DNA of 64,000 nucleotides from Marinobacterium lacunae. Its GTDB lineage: Bacteria > Pseudomonadota > Gammaproteobacteria > Pseudomonadales > Balneatricaceae. A program made the translations under genes and the position numbers. The DNA lies in assembly GCF_000705555.1 (NCBI RefSeq), contig NZ_JMQN01000004.1:47143-111142 (forward strand). The letters run 5' to 3'. Of this stretch, positions 63,501-64,000 are shown one piece after another. How positions within the stretch are numbered: position 1 is the stretch's first letter; each line of letters begins with the position of its first letter. The notes beneath the pieces are model-generated. The model did not search any database and was not told where the DNA came from. It worked only from the letters and a program-made list of their open reading frames with translations.

Positions 63501-64000
63501 ATGCTTGAGGCTCTGCAATACTTCTCCATGGCCTGGGTCTCGCCCCAGCTGCTGTTCCTGACCGCCCTGGGCACCTTCCTCGGTATCTATGTCGGCGCTA
63601 TCCCGGGTCTCTCCGTTACCATGGCGGTGTCGATCCTGATTTCGTTTACCTTCTCCTGGGATATCAATAATGCCCTCTGCCTGATGGTGGGGGTCTATAT
63701 GGGCGGGGTGTACGGCGGTTCGCGCACGGCGATCCTGCTCAATATTCCCGGTGCACCCTCGGCCATCGCCACGGCGCTGGACGGTTTCCCCATGGCACAA
63801 AAAGGTGAAGCCGGTCGCGCCATCGGGCTGTCCACGGTGATGTCGGTGGTCGGCGGCTTTATCGGTATTTTCATCCTCGCCATCGCCGCGCCCTCGATCA
63901 GCGAGTTCGCGCTGACCTTCCAGCCCCGCGATTACATGATGCTCGGCGTCATGGGCATCATGCTGGTCGGTTCCCTGTCCGGCGAGAGCCTGACCAAGGG
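63501..64000 (+). CDS. tctA: Tripartite tricarboxylate transporter large subunit, TctA family (3' end outside window)
   Basis: The frame opens at ATG 63501 with CAGGAG upstream and stays open to the end of the window, giving the first 166 residues of a TctA permease. GTFLGIYVGAIPGLSVTMAV is the conserved first repeat, and GVYMGGVYGGSRTAILLNIP followed by GAPSAIATALDGFPMAQKG is the family signature. The full protein is normally about 500 residues, so about two thirds lie beyond the window. Confidence 0.93.
   Translation, partial: MLEALQYFSMAWVSPQLLFLTALGTFLGIYVGAIPGLSVTMAVSILISFTFSWDINNALCLMVGVYMGGVYGGSRTAILLNIPGAPSAIATALDGFPMAQKGEAGRAIGLSTVMSVVGGFIGIFILAIAAPSISEFALTFQPRDYMMLGVMGIMLVGSLSGESLTK

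Noticed and set aside
1..64000. CRISPR arrays, insertion sequences, prophage or integron sites
   Set aside because: I found no regularly spaced direct repeats, no transposase or integrase and no flanking duplications. The only inverted repeats are short and isolated.

Overview
The window reads as a chromosomal segment of a marine gammaproteobacterium, probably from the Oceanospirillales (a Marinobacterium-like organism is my best guess from protein flavour only). The grounds are the gene content: an NhaD sodium/proton antiporter, a complete Rnf ion pump, class Ia ribonucleotide reductase with YfaE, a Pseudomonas-type gap/pyk pair, and TRAP and TTT uptake systems typical of heterotrophs that use organic acids. 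I see no insertion sequence, phage gene, integrase or CRISPR array.

Region by region. 0-5 kb: a glutathione transferase cut by the window edge, a cold-shock type DEAD-box helicase, a GIY-YIG protein, a frameshifted tRNA methyltransferase and nhaD. 5-15.5 kb: assimilatory sulfate reduction. cysG, an unknown periplasmic protein, cysH, a DUF934 gene, cysI and a TauE/SafE permease lie on the minus strand, with cysDN divergent; cysN ends in what looks like a decayed APS-kinase domain. 15.6-24.4 kb: rnfABCDGE, then a CheY-CheC-like protein and a diguanylate cyclase placed between rnfE and nth. 24.4-29.3 kb: a 0.7 kb non-coding stretch rich in DnaA-box-like 9-mers, the nrdA-nrdB-yfaE operon with two NrdR boxes upstream, and a tRNA-Tyr gene. 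29.6-33.6 kb: gap-pyk-mgsA and a Dyp-type peroxidase. 33.7-41.9 kb: small accessory units: a LysR/CMD/tautomerase/DUF4865 cassette, an ECF41-type sigma factor with its CMD partner and a clear ECF41-like promoter, a broken RidA gene, a GGDEF protein and an SLC13 permease.

41.9-50.7 kb holds every step of the protocatechuate 4,5-cleavage pathway: ligAB, ligC, ligI, galD (ligU), ligJ and ligK, ending in pyruvate and oxaloacetate, with a LysR regulator that carries two helix-turn-helix domains. 50.7-54.6 kb is a TRAP transporter and an AraC regulator. 54.6-64 kb is the least familiar part: an IclR regulator, two paralogous FAD-dependent dehydrogenases of the 3-ketosteroid dehydrogenase type, a shikimate-dehydrogenase-like oxidoreductase with an acidic NAD-type signature, a NIPSNAP protein, a TIM-barrel isomerase/dehydratase-like protein and a tripartite tricarboxylate transporter cut by the window end. 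A shared palindrome (GGAACAAYGTTCAA) in front of iclR and in the divergent promoter ties these genes into one candidate regulon.

My main inference is that the 54.6-64 kb unit imports a hydroaromatic or cyclohexane carboxylic acid, oxidises an alcohol to a ketone, desaturates the ring with the two FAD enzymes and delivers an aromatic product, plausibly protocatechuate, to the adjacent lig pathway. The substrate and the order of steps are not visible in the sequence.
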